The position numbers and the translations under genes were made by a program. Shown here piece after piece: positions 30,801-45,000 of a stretch of 64,000 nt of DNA. The stretch is from NCBI GenBank assembly GCA_013076295.1, contig RQOL01000616.1:5980392-6044391 (forward strand), read 5' to 3'. The DNA comes from Sanderia malayensis. Its lineage: Eukaryota > Cnidaria > Scyphozoa > Semaeostomeae > Pelagiidae. The notes below the pieces were generated by a model. The model had not been told where the DNA came from. It saw nothing but the letters and a program-made list of their open reading frames with translations, and ran no database searches. Within the stretch, counting starts at the first letter, position 1, and every line of letters starts with the position of its first letter.

Positions 30801-32263
30801 TTGATCATGTTTGGTTAATTACACACAATGCTTAATTTTGTGCAAGCCCTGCAACAGTTTGCAAAGCTCATTGCATTATACAACAAAATTTAGAAAGATA
30901 AAACATCTTGAAACTATGCCTAGCACAAAAGATCATCTTACTTCGTTTACTGAGGCATTCCAGCAGTTATCTCCAGATATTCCATGACTCAATGATCTCT
31001 GAAAACAAACAGAAAATTGCAAAAACTTTCATGTAACACAGCATGCCTGCAAAATGACAATTCAACTGTTCAAATGATAATTAAAAATCTGCAACAAGCA
31101 ATGACATACTGGCTGAAACACAGGTGCATCAACATTCCATTTCCTGGACAAAGGTATTGATTTTTGCTTCTCGTCTTTCTGAATTTCCACTTGTACTGGC
31201 ACTTTGAGAACTTTGTCCTTCTAAAAAACAAATTTTCATCACTCAGAATCATCAAACAGATGGCAGTAAGGGTCCTACTATTGAGTCTTGTGTCCACAAA
31301 ATGAAATTGTTATGAGCCTTCGCCTTCAACCAATAGCAAAGGTATTAGCATGTATTATTTAAAGATACCTTTTTTAAATGTTCTGGCTTGACATGGTCAT
31401 ATCTGCAATGTTTACCATATGTACATTCTCCTTTTAAGTAGAAGGTGCATACCTATGGAATAAAACCTTCTTTTGTTAATAGCGGCAGAGAACAATAAAA
31501 ACATATTCAAAACTACTTCAAGAACCAATTTATTACACAAGGCTTACGCACTGGCTAGGATTTGATGCAAAAAGGCAATAGAGCATCAAATACAGAGGAC
31601 CCCCCTACCATTAACCAGAGCCATAATCTATGACCCTCCTTAAAGAGTGCCTTTGTATTCTCGAGAATAGCACTATAATTGGGCACTGATTAGTACAACA
31701 TGATGCCACTTACCATTGAAGGTTTATCTTTTATGTCATGCGAGAAAGGACATTCTGTATTCAGCTTGCAGGCACCATGCAGAAAATACCTAAAATAAAA
31801 AGACAAAACTGGTTCAATGTTCTTAGATTAGAAACCAATGACACTGCATGGTTTTCATGTTACAATATATGGATGTCAAGTATAAGGTCTAAATTAAATA
31901 TCTGATGAGCATAACACTTACTTGCAACGCACTTGACTCCTTTCATCAACAGCTGCCTAAAAAGAAAATTTAACACTGAAGTTCGTCACCTTCAATGAAA
32001 TTATCCATTACAAACATGTTATGTGCATCTAAAAAATGCAATACACGAAAGCCAAATTTGATGATAACAGCATGACCTAAAAGGGTCCTATTTAGAAGAG
32101 AATCTGCTTTAGCAAATATATGTATGCATGTTTGTAGTATGTTAATATCATACTGATTACTGTTTCTCTCGTTCTCCATCTCCACTCCCTCCACCATTCT
32201 AGAATATGGCACTTTTACAAAAGTATGCAAACAAGACTGAATAATCTTAGTATGGCTTACCAT
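27890..32263 (-). CDS. MKRN: Makorin-type RING E3 ubiquitin ligase
   Basis: E3 ubiquitin ligase that also binds RNA. Exons: 32261-32263, 31922-31956, 31714-31789, 31369-31452, 31110-31220, 30942-30998, 30687-30776, 30351-30394, 30125-30204, 29911-29974, 29551-29633, 29364-29439, 29199-29241, 28960-29027, 28663-28736, 28408-28501, 27890-27926; 1119 bp, 372 residues plus stop. Domain order is diagnostic: CCCH (C12-C20-C26-H30), CCCH (C40-C48-C54-H58), CCCH (C154-C162-C168-H172), the makorin Cys-His block ([18 protein letters not shown]), the RING (CSICLD ... [14 protein letters not shown] ... ACPICR) and a fourth CCCH ([21 protein letters not shown]). The protein ends in [11 protein letters not shown] and lacks the acidic tail of vertebrate makorins. 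The start is the least certain part: a one-codon coding exon with ATG directly followed by a strong donor GTAAGC keeps the frame. Confidence 0.93.
28845..28989. repeat. 79-bp-period tandem duplication copying a makorin exon end and donor site
   Basis: 66-bp identical copies at 28845-28910 and 28924-28989, separated by a 13-bp piece of the same repeat. The right copy contains the last 30 bp and the GT donor of the makorin exon 28960-29027, so the left copy places a second, identical donor and exon end inside the following intron. Confidence 0.9.
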
Positions 32264-33095
32264 TATGGTAGATTGCAAGATTGAAAAATGTATTTGGTAT
32301 CTGCTTTCTGGACAAATATCAAAAGAAATGACAGCAAGACAAGGCAGCAAAAGGCAAAACAGCAACCAAACCAACCCACCCCAGCAAAAAAGCAACATCA
32401 AACGTCCCGCAACAACAACAACAGTGGTGCAATAACAACGTGTACTCAATGAACTCTCTTGCTTCCCTGTACCAAGGTGAGTTTGATTGAATTTTTGGGA
32501 AGGGGGTGGGTGAGAAGATTGTCCCTTTTTGTGCTTCCTGGACCTCACAAAGCCATTAAGACGGTACATTAAAAATGTCCAATTGAATTTGTTTCAATAG
32601 ATTTTAGCCAACAGCAACAGCGGGTACTAAGTGCAATCAGATTACGAGATTCGATAAGAAAAGTTAATGCAATTAAGCAGGTTTGAAGTGAGAGACTGGC
32701 AAGGCGCGAACCAATAATTCCAGTTGGACACGTGTTTTGAAAGAGTTCAAATACAACACAATCGTGGCTCAAAATAAAGAATACGGCAGACAATGGAATA
32801 CATAGACTTGAACATTTTAATCTTGTTCATCTTGATCTTTCTTTGCAAAATAGTCGTTTTCACAGGTCGCCATGGTAGCATACAGACGTTGATAAGCTGC
32901 TTTGTTCTATGTCATAGACGCATGTCCATTAAGCTGAATTAGAGACAACGAATGTTTATGAATTGGCCAAACCTAACTTACACACGACAAAAATAGAGCT
33001 GCTATCGAGAGTGCTAATTATTATGAAATCTACTGTTCTCCTCGTCTGTTTATAATCGGTGGGTAAGCACACATTGGCATCAGTTCGGTGTGACA
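32264..33095. other. Divergent promoter interval of makorin and the CNBD2-like gene
   Basis: About 830 bp between the makorin start (minus strand) and the first coding exon of the CNBD2-like gene (plus strand). No other gene is supported. It should hold the makorin 5' UTR and both promoters. Confidence 0.55.
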
Positions 33096-36000
33096 ATGTT
33101 CAAGAGATACTTAAGCGATGCATCGCAGTATATTATTGCAGATTCGATCGAAAAATCGTCATTCGATAACAATCCAGTGATTACCGTGGACTTTCTCAGT
33201 GATATTATCAACGACACAGTCATCGAAGAATCAAAAGGTAGGCACTAAATGTTTCATTGTATAACTCACTTTTATAACACCTACCACCTTATCCTACCTT
33301 ATACCACCTTATACCGCCTTATACCACCTTATACTACCTTATACTACCTTATACCACCTTCGTTAAAGAAGCAGATTTCACATTTTGCACTTATTATCCA
33401 AAAATCCACGCATTTACTCACTCACTACTAATTATAATGATAACTACGTCACCAGCGAAGTAATTATCACGGCTTAGAACTCGAAATACAAAGCATTTCT
33501 TAGGGAGCACAGAAAAATAACCGAGCACTAATTGCACGCAATTGAAAACGAGTGCTGCACTTAAATGCCGCGCCCCATTGATTACATTGCGATACGTGCA
33601 ACATGGCATTGAAGTGGAAAATGCTTTTGAACACCGGTGATCTCTATTGTCGCTAATGGCTTTCAAACCGTCCGAAATCAGGATTTTTTGGTCCGAAATT
33701 TTCTATCCGAAGATTAAACGTCCGATATTAAACCGTCCGCAATTTTTGGAGATTAATGTATAATCCTGTATCCAAGTCAGAGATAGTCTTCTGTGGTATT
33801 TACAACATTATGTTTTCTTAACATCAATACTAGTCTTAAACAAGTGACAAATTAGCATCCCCGTGGAGTCGTGATCATATTAGAGCAGTGAGCTCCATAT
33901 AAGAAGTCTTATATACAGTGAACTCTATATACTTCTTATATAGAGTTCACAGTATTAGAGTATGTTTAATTCTTGTTGGTTCTTCAGTTCAACAGAAACA
34001 AAACAGTCTGGAATGATCCTTATCCGTATATCTTTTCTGTATTTGCACAATACAATGAAGCAACCTACAGGCGTCAGATTCCCCTGTTTACTTTCACCCA
34101 GATATCACGAAGTAACTAATGAAATTAGCCATGAGCCATGCTACGATAAGGGACGAGTCAAGGCATTGATATAATCACAAAGAGGTAGTCTCTCCTGCTT
34201 GATTGATGATAAAGTTCACAAAAGCGCAGTTTCTACGTTGGTCGTTATCAGTGTTTCGGTGTCTGATATAGTTAAAAGCTCAATCTTATCAAGAATAACT
34301 TGCATAAACATGTTATTTCTGATATATACATCTGCTTTCTCCATATTCACATTTACCAGGGTCTGGCCAATCAAAATGCAGAGCTCTTGTTGCGTCATCA
34401 AAAGCATCAAATTTTATTGGACGAGTTTTAAACGTCAGTATATTATGCAAATGAATCTTTCATTTGTGGAACTTTTCTTACAAGTCCATGAAATATATAA
34501 TCGTGGCTTAGGCCATAAAATTGTCTCACACTCTGCTTTCAAATGCACACTCCCCCGTATTCTAGGCACGCTACCCATCCGTTATTATTTTATGGTTATT
34601 TTTCGGAGATTACTAACCTTAGTTTTAAAGCCAAGCTGATCAAACACACGCCTATCTCTATCCAAAATCAAACCAAGTCTTTACACAGAAATAAATCTTT
34701 CAACTAAAAAAACAAAAGGCCAGACTTATACATTCTAAGCCTTTAACAGTCTATTCAAACATCTTTTGCTATGTTTGGCAAAAAATAATGTGCAAACAGC
34801 AAACAATGGCATATACTACGCAAATATAATTTCATTCACCATGTAGCCGCATATTGTGAGGCTCTGATAAAATAACTATAACAGAGCTAACCAATCTGAC
34901 TATCGTGCCAAGTTTTGAGTTGAGCTGAGATCCCAGGTTCATATCTCAAAAGAGTAGCTTTCTTAATCATGTCTAAATATACTCAGCAGATATGCAGTTG
35001 AAGCTTGAGTCAAAGATTTACGTGGTACGATAATTGGGGCAAAATCGTATCAGCAATATACCGAAAGTCATTCACTTCGCAAAGCAACATGACCTTACTA
35101 GAAACAAGGGGCTTTGAAAAAGCGTCTTGAACGTTAATCAAAACAAAAAAATGTTTACGAACGTTTGTTAATTAACTATTAATCGTTAGAACATTCTTAA
35201 CATCTTGAATAAAAAGTAAGCTCTTTGAAAGAGAAGTTTAATCTTCAATTGCACACTTGCGACAATGAAGCACCTTGTGGTCAAAGCTGCGCGTTGTTTT
35301 TATTAATTAATTGACACCTCAGAGGTATCAAAAACCGTTCCCTTGAAGTACGCATCATTGTTGCGAATTAAGTCATTAATTTAGCAACTAAGTAATTAAG
35401 TATAACTTAACGTGACTTATTCGCGCACAAAATACCGCAAGGAGACAAAAACGTGGCAAGAAACACTTTGTTGCTTAGTTTCACATGCAAGAAAAATAGA
35501 GTGGGTGCGAGAAGAGGACGACGTAAAATAAGCAATTCCTCTCCACAAATTAGCGGTTAACGAGATGCTTGAACGCTGAACAAAACAAATCAGATGTGAA
35601 GTAAACACACAGCGTTCTTTCAGAAGGCAAACAAAGCAGTTATTGTGGCCCTGCAATGCAGGATGTATTTATTTCTGTTCTGTTATGCCTTTCCCCCGGT
35701 GTTGCGAGAATGTCTTCGGATAATAAGTAATCTCGAGAAGAGCTCCCCGCTGCTTTTTTGTTTGTCACCAGAATTCAAATTGCAATAAAAAAAGTCAGCC
35801 GACATTTGCTTAGGCACATATACTGTTTGAAAGCATATTGACATAGCCTAAGGTTAACAGAACGTGGCATGTTATAGTGAGCTCATTTTGCGTGTACTTC
35901 AACTAAATATCACTACAATCGGCGAACTCTGAGCACAGTACAACACCTGCTCTCTTTAACAATCGCAATCGCAAAAGCATCGTTCACATCATCATTGCAA

Positions 36001-39000
36001 TCGTCATCAGATGTATTGATCATGTATACCGATAATTACAACGCCATTGTTCTGGTCAAGTGGGCATCCATATTGGTATGAAATCGTGAGGAGATGTAAA
36101 CAAATTTCAGGATTAGAAAGAACTGAATGAAAACCAACTGTTCCATCGCATGTATCATACATAACTGAGTTGAAGCACCAACTGTTAAACATATACAATC
36201 TGTTCTGCCTTGAAAATGTTCTTCAATTCGCCATCAAATTACGTTCTGGACGATGAAGATGATGATGTTGCTACTATTTCAGCAGGTAGGTGGATATCAA
36301 GAAAACATTTTTCCTAAGCACGTGATCCTCTCCGCTAGAAAAATTCGAATATATTCTTTTCGGCGATAAAACCAGGCCTGGTTTCAATTCTTGTTGTGAG
36401 AACGAGATTGTTAAATTAACTGGAAACAAAACCGTTTTGAATTACATTTACCAGGCTTACGAAATCTAACAAATTTCTGTTAGAAAACTGGTCACAAGCC
36501 GGGAACAAAAATTCTAAAAATTTCAGAAAAAAATTGTGTACAGTGTACATATAGTTGGGCTTTTATGCAGAATAACAGCCATTTATGAAAACAGCGCGAT
36601 AGACATTAATAAGACTCTATGTGTCAATAGTCAATCTCAATAGTGATCAACAAAAATATGTTCTTTGCACGACGATGGAACCCTGATGATTGACTGCGGA
36701 TTTTTGAAGAGCACAAGTAAGCAAGTCGCTATGTCGTATTGAATCGCTGTACCAAGGAAAAATTGTACTGTAAGCAGTCAGGCTTTTAATAGCAGTCAGG
36801 CTTGCACGTTTGTTAAACAAATAAAAGGCCATTATTAATTCATTATTCTAATTCATAAACAAGCGCTGGTTATATCAAAATGACTCTGTCTCTATCGCAT
36901 TAAAGCCAAACCAGCTTGAGATTAAGGCTGAAAAACAGTCAATAACTATGCACAATACAAGAATAAAATGGTTCCAAAAGTCTGGACAAATTTTAGACGA
37001 CCTTAGGGTTGATTTTCGTTGGCGCAAAATTATCATATTTCCCTTTATCAAAGTACATCGAACTTATTTCGGGACACGGGTGGAAGAACGAGAGGTAAAT
37101 TGTCATATCATATTGTCATATCATCGTTGGCGCAAAATTATCATATTTCCCTTTATCAAAGTACATCGAACTTATTTCGGGACACGGGTGGAAGAACGAG
37201 AGGTAAATGGGGAACAAGAAACTATCAAGAAATGAATCATGTATTATACCATTGTGCACTTCTGCATGTATGTAAGTTATCGAGCAACAATGATCATAAT
37301 TAGTTGGATGACGACAATAGTAATTCTAATTGCACCAGTAAATATAATCCAATTTTGTAACTTCGGTTTCGTAACCATTTTCCAAGACACGGGCTTAGCT
37401 ATCTAAATATTGGTGGAAACGATCTTTTTCTCAAGAAGAAAGATAAGTTTTACTACATCAGTTTTATCGTCGTACAACGCACCGGGTCGATTGAAACATT
37501 TTGAAAATGAGATCTCACAACGTTTTCAATTCTAATTGGATCAGCATAAGCACGTGATATGCTTGAAGAAAATTATTTTACTAATTAAGCATCATACTAT
37601 GTTCTCTGATAACTGAAACGCCGGTCGACTCAAACACTGGGATTGCATTTGTCATTTGGTGGATTCTCTTTGTAGCATTCCACACGCATGCGTGGGGTAA
37701 CGGCATTCAGTGTGTTGGGAGAGCTCTGCTGCGCTGAATTCTTGTTGTTGAGTTGAAGAGTTCACACACAGATTACAATGTGTTTTGCCTTCTGTGGTTG
37801 CTTGTCGTACCCACTCTAACAGCTCATAATATTGAAAATTTGAGCTACACATGTGTTACTACTGCCGATGCCGACTATTAATAATTTATGAGTCCATTTT
37901 CGTCTTCTATCGTCATGGGCATATCCGATGCTCCATGTCCCAGGTTGCTTCTTAGTGTTGTGCGGTAAGCAGAAAGAGACACACTGAGCTCTACTTCCAC
38001 TATTTTCTATATTTATATTAATGAAAAAAACATAAGTTTAACAGCAAAAGTTAAAAAGCTAAAGCAAAATTATTTTAATTTCTGTTCTTGATCGGAGCAG
38101 TCGAACGTCTGCTCAAAACCAGTCGGCACGCGGCCTGTGGAGGGTCTGGGTACGAACGACGTCATTCCCGACACTTCGGTTCAGTTTCTCTTTATGGATC
38201 TTTGGACATGGCCATAATTTCATCGGTTTTAGCACCTTTTGCCCATGAAAACATTATGTTCAATGAATGCATTTATTACTTCATTTTCTGATAATCTTGT
38301 TTACTACAGCCTGGTATTTCTCATCGCCTAGCGAATATTTTCTTCAATTCACTTATTTTCATTTTTATCACAACGCGTATGTTTGCATTGCAAGGGCTTT
38401 CATAACACGTCCCCATTGAACTATCTCTATTACCTCACTTATTTTCTTGCCAGGAGCGTCGTGGGACCTCAGTTTTAGGGGGGCGAATACAAAAAATTTC
38501 CAACAAATTTGGAAACAATGAATTTCAGACTGGGAATTTTCGGAAAAGTCAATAAAACTAAAAAAGTCAGATAAATCCAACAATTTCGCTATTTTACGGG
38601 GGGCCATGGTGAGTTCCTTCTGTTCACTGTAAATTCAACGGGTAGCTATGTTAAATTCCCTTCATTTTATCATTGCGACCTCGCAGTACATTTGATGAGT
38701 TGAAATAGATCCAGGGCAGATCGCTTTTCTATAAACAATTGCAGATTGACGTAAAACTGAATGCAAATGAGCTTTCTTCATCCCCCCCCCCCAAAGAAAA
38801 ACTTTACGCACGCGCCAAAGCTCGAGGTATATCTTCGCTGAAACTAAAAAAATAAACCCAAAAGAAACCCTGAGATAAGCTTCAAGCCTAACAGATCTCG
38901 AATCCTGAATAGCAACCTTACTGCTAATTAGTCGCGTGTGGAATCATTGAAATTACTATGAAATTACTCACAATAGGCCCATCCATTTGATAATTTGCTC

Positions 39001-42000
39001 ATTTTGCTTTTAGTATTGAAGAAGTCTCTTAGGGAAGATTTAGAATTATGCATTTGTACACAATTATATGGCAATTTTAAATATCACAAAACATTGGACG
39101 GGAGTAGTAATCCCGTACCATAGCTACTGAAAAAATGCACGAGTATAATCAACGTCTCAGAGCCGACAAAAATACCTCAAGCTTACTTGAAAATCAATAA
39201 ATTAGGCGCAGAAATACCTTTAAATTCAAACCAATCGAATATTCCATATAATATATCGAGGATGTTCCTAAGGATTCGCCATGCCGGAGAGCCCCGTAGA
39301 AAAGAGGGCAAAAATGCCATCTCAACCGTGGAAATAAAAAAAAGACCCTCTCTACAGTCAGTCAATGGCCTTGGTGGAATTGGAAGTAGGCTGATGAAAC
39401 TTCCACGAATAAGCGAAGGTCCACTCAAAAAGGGTATGTATTGCATCGTACTGTTGCACACTGTGATTAATGGATCGTCTGATTGCAATTTAGACTGACA
39501 GAGAGTAATTAATTCTAATGATGAAGCCATCGTTTTTGAAAAGTTGATTAAAATCATAGTGCACATCATTAATATTAATAATATCCCCATAATATCATTA
39601 TTGATATTTGCCCAAACAATTTCCACACATCCATAAAAAGATGTCTTTATGGGCGTCTACATGAGCAGCTCCAGTTATTAGGTCTATATTAAGCAAGCCC
39701 CTGGCTATAAGGTGGTCTATACAGCTGCATCCATATAAGCAGCCCGCTGCTTACAGGGGCATATGTACAAGTGCATCTATATAGGCAAGCCCCTGGTTAT
39801 AAGGTGGAATCTATACAGCTGCATTGCATCCATATAAACAAGCCTCTGGTTATAAGGATGCATACAGTTGTTCTTGTATGTAGTCATTGGCAATACTCCT
39901 TGGAACAATTACAAAATAGCAATTCTCGTATAAATCAAATCGTAACATCGTAGTTACGCCACTGATAAGGTAACTGGTGACTGCGCGGCACAGCTGTATG
40001 CATAGGGAATGTTGCGTAAGCATACCATTGCAAAAATATAATCCTTGTTTCCAATAAACCATACAACACACAATACACCCACGGCATATTTGCACAACGT
40101 GAACATTTACTCGTGTTGCAATAACGATTGACTGTGGCTGACTCGAATTCAAGACCCTATAACATACACAGAATGGCGCGTCCTGTTTATGACTATAATC
40201 TTTAAGGTTCAAATAATACAGGGCTAATTAATGTGTTCGTTAAAATGAGGGTAAAGTGAACAATCAGGCATAGTTCCAGATGCTCAATTCGTTATTCGCA
40301 AGCATAAGTATAAAAGAATATAGAATTAAAAACACATTAAAAAGAACAATGCACCAATGAATGTTCGCAACGGTCCGATTACATTCGTTGTCTGATTCTT
40401 TGGACTTCGTTCGTATGTAATACGGACGAACTAGACAAAGGCTGAGAATTCCAATTACAAACAACGCAGAATGATTGTAATAGCAAAGCATTGAATTCCT
40501 TTTATTTGTCAAGTTAAACTCCACTGGGAAGTCAGTGGTCAGTGAAGGTCAGCGTGAGATGGTTAAATACAGTTAATGCTACCGACTATAGGTGCGATTA
40601 TCTATCCATTCATATGTGACATTGTCGCAGTCGCTCATACTATCATTAGTTTATACACTGTGTTGTTGGGTATCATGAGTGGATTTCACACAGCAGAGTT
40701 ACTCGATTCATAGGAATCGCCCTGCAGGTCCACCAGTTTACGAGAAGACAATGTTGCATTGGTATAATAGTAAGTATATGGTAGTTTTCGTTTTCGACTC
40801 TCTAGTTCCATGCTTGCTAGTGGTGTTCATATAATGCCACCCTGTTTGCAAGTGTAATAATGTTTATCTTGATGGAAATTGATGATTATAAGATAGAAAG
40901 GCCAATCGTTTTAATGAAATTCTTATGAAATTGTTGGCGTAAAGCAGTGCTGTGATTGCTGCTAACGTTGTTGATAACTTTGCAAGATAGCATTATGATA
41001 CGTAAAACAAGGATTTATCATGAAGTTGTTGCAATTTCAACCAAATTACACATGTTATCAGATGCCAAATCGCATTGTAGTATACTCTAGAGAAGTTTAG
41101 AGACAGAATCTAATATTTTCAAGCATTTTCGATTGAAAAATGCAATTTCTATTCAATGATGGTATTCGAATAAAACTTCGCAAAGCCGCAATATCTTCGT
41201 AGATTGTAAATCAGTTTGATTCATTACACAATTTTGATATGCTTTAGAATCATGCATATTTCTTAAGATAGCATCAGGTTGCTTCGAAAAGTTCCAGGTT
41301 TTGCCAGTGTTTTTTAATGGGACATGCATACGGTAAATTGCAAGCATTTCAAAGCCACTAAGCGATAAACCCAGCAGGTCTTACATGGCAGCAAAGTAGC
41401 AAAAATACATAATACATGCAAAATTCTCCAACAAAACCTATATATATTTCTGCTCTAGAAACGCCACAGCAGTTGCCATAAACGCTTTGCTAATTTACCC
41501 AAACACAATAGCAACACTCACACATTTATACAATACTAACACGTTCCCATTCGCTAACTAAAAATAGTTAAAAATCATTATCAAGATTTTCACACAATGT
41601 ACAAAATTAAAGACGAATTTCAGTTGTTAGAGAACAATGACCTATAGAAATTCAAAATGACAGAAATCATTTAAAGCTCAAATATCGTTTTCGCTCGAAG
41701 ATCGTATAAGTACTTGCAAACACGGATGTCGTTTGCAAGAAAAAACAAAGAGAACAGAAATAGATCGAACTAAGTAGCGTTTTGCATCGCACTTCCTCTT
41801 CTTTTGGGACCCCGTCGAAAATAGAGCAATTTGACAAAATAAAGATGTCGATAATGAAAATGCATTTCAGTAGGGTTACCACCCAGCCCAGATCAAATAG
41901 AGCAATAACAACGCTTTTGCGTGTGCATTGTTCAATGAGCTGTTAGAAAGACAATCACAATGCTATGGTTACCATGGTAAGATAAACATATAAGAACAGA

Positions 42001-45000
42001 CAATGAATGATTCAGCTTCAGGAGCAGACACAAAAGCTCAGCTCATCAAGTAGCAAAGAGAATACATGTGCTTTCTTTCAGAGCAGCGCACCAGATTGAA
42101 TGAACCATTAACATTAGCCAGATTCGAATGCTTGCACTTCAAGGCCTCCCATTCATTAATTTTAATTCTCTCCTCCACAGGGGAAGCACCGAGCCCCGCT
42201 GTATCATTACGTCATCAGGTAACCAGCTCTGCAGAAAAAGCCTGGACACTATCCAACGAGGTGAGACTTAAAATAATACTCTTTCACCCACACCCAAGCA
42301 TCCAACGTCACAGCTCTGATAAATAACTCAACTCTGATAGAATCCGACACTGTTGATTTTATATAATTTTAATAGCGAGTCATTTGCAAATCAAACATGT
42401 GGGTCTTTACCCAATTATCCGCCCTAAAAAGTTTAAGATTCCCGACATAGACAATTTATTAAAGAGTCATTATAATTTGATATCTTTACATCACGTAGAA
42501 TTAAGTCAGATTAAAAGTATAATGTCAGATTTGGGTATCGATTCCAATTGAACTCGGTTGAAAACATCGAAACAGTGAATCACAGCTGTGATCCATATTC
42601 GAATCTCAGTCTGAGTGTAAAAACCGCTTGCTTTGTGGACAGCCACTGTGCCGTTCTCCTATGACAAAATTGACAAAAAACAACTCGTTGGTGAAATCAT
42701 AATCAAACCAGTGTGATTCGAATTGAATCTATGTAACTCTGATACAATCATCCAGTCTTTTCAAAAGAAACCAAACTTTTAAAATACACCCTGTGACCCG
42801 AACATTGTCACCCACCGGGGTGTTCAAATTACATATAGCTGATTGAAGCTCAACTGATACGCCTTGTATGTTACAGAAATATTCCCAAATACCACGAGCA
42901 TTAATCTTTTACGGTCACCACACAATGTGCGTGGCGCTGAGTTCAAGCAGAAGCGTGTATGACAGATTTTCCCCAACAAAACAAAGGGACATTTAAAAGC
43001 AGGGGCATTTATCCAAAGTACGAAATGATAATCTCTGTTTGTATCACCCCATAGAGCACAAACCACAAGAGCGGCATACACCATGATGCGAAAAAGCGAC
43101 ATTCGTCCGTACCGAATGAGACGAAGCGAGAGAGCTTCAAAGAGGCATTGAATCAACGCATCAGAAATGCATCTGGCTCTCCGAGCAGCAAAGCCTCTGA
43201 TTCAGAACGAGATCATTGGGCAAACGAACGGCCTCGTACCAGAGAGGAATATAATGAAACCATGAGGAGGCAAAGCGTCTCGGTTTATGGAACTTTCCGA
43301 TGCAATTCGCAACGGGACATAAGTATTCAGGTAAGCGTTTTGATGATGATCTTTCTGGCCTACTTGATGCCAGCATTGCTCATTCACATCAATGAGGTAT
43401 ACCTCATTGATTCACATTAATACGTCATAAAGGCATTTCTACGGCAAACATGTTCGCTGCGCACACCCCAGTTGGCATTATCAGAGCGTGCTATATGAAG
43501 CATTACTGTGAATTCTGCATCCAGCCTATAGTTCAAATACAATAACCTATTGTCTCTTCTATTGTTTTGGGCAGCAGATTTAGTCTGAAGGGTTCTTAAT
43601 GAACCAGTTCTCACATGCGAGTGTTTACTGTAGCTTATTGTTGCTGCATTGCCCTTACATTTTAGCCTTTGGAGAGGTTTCGTAGAGCAGTGCGTCAAAT
43701 AAAGTTCCTCAACACAATCAAGTTCGCCGCAGAACAGTAAGTTATTAATTCAGGTTCTACCATTAGTGTGCTAAAAGTCCAACAGCATGCATTATAGCGT
43801 ATGAAAATTACTTGAGGAGCTCATACAACGCAGAAAAATGATGTCGTAATTATAAACGAAGCTTTTAGACGTCGTTATACATGACGTTGCAATTATAATT
43901 CAGCAGCATTGTATTGTAAGTGATTGAGCATATGCAATGTTTCATTCAGAATAGCATTGAAAAACTTATACAATGTCTTTCGAATGTTTGAGTATATTTC
44001 TATTGACACGGCATAGAGCTGAATCGACGCAAGTTGCCAATTCAGACGGACTTCACTTCGATCCTCACTTTTACAAAGCGCAAAAAGATGTAAATATACG
44101 CACTATGTATATGTGTACGATATACAGTGCAGCTTCCTAGCGAACCAGTAAAACCATTTAGGCCTGCTTCAGAAGTCGTGCTAGTGCCGTCCCGTGACAG
44201 AATATTTTATTCGAGCACGGGGCTAGCACAACGTCTGCAGTAGGCCCAATGATGCATATAGATTTCTATATACCTCATTGAGCAGGTCTTATAGAATCTC
44301 TACACACACCTATATAGCTTGCGCCTATCACATCACAGGGACTTTTGTGAAAAGATAATCTTGCTATAACTCAACAAAGTACAATGTCTTGCATTTTCAT
44401 TAAAAAAACTATCATTCTGCTGTTATGCCAAACGTTGCTTGATAGCTTCAACAGCTAACAAATTTATCCCGTGTCGTCTTTTTATCGATAGATACATCTG
44501 ACAAACGAAGCCATCTTTATTTTATCAATCAACCCATCGGCGAGAACAGAAGAACAGCTGAATACGGTATGTTGATCTGCCTCAACGTCTACTCCTAAAG
44601 ACTATCAACGAATAAGATTCGGAGGGTGTAAACCGTTTAATGCTTTCGTGTACGCAATACACACACTATTCCTCAAGTCACCGTTTACTCCCATATCATT
44701 AATAACATTTGATATAATATACACTTGCAGGTAATAACATCAGTCAAGGCCAGTGTTCCGGCATTTGGCGAATACCCTGTTCGAATGCAAAGGCAACTGC
44801 TTTCTGTGGGCTGGTATGAAAGGTATGTCAGGCATACACTTCTTCACACTGTATTCAGACAGAGATTACCAACCTCTTTTTGGCCTAACCTCTTTCTGAC
44901 CTAACCCACAACTACCTCTACCTTTACTTCCATCTAACCTACCTCGATCTAATCTTTTTCTGCCCTCTACACAAGCCTCCAGTTATACCAACACTTCTAT

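Noticed and set aside
32817..32873. Minus-strand ATG with the ORF MATCENDYFAKKDQDEQD as makorin exon 1
   Set aside because: The frame meets a stop before any usable GT donor, while the ATG at 32261-32263 has a strong donor and the right phase.
34199..34639. 146-codon plus-strand ORF in intron 1 of the CNBD2-like gene
   Set aside because: No recognisable motif, no phase-compatible splice sites, low-complexity composition.
37017..37206. CRISPR-like direct repeats
   Set aside because: Only two copies with a spacer that is itself repetitive; an ordinary local duplication in a eukaryotic intron.
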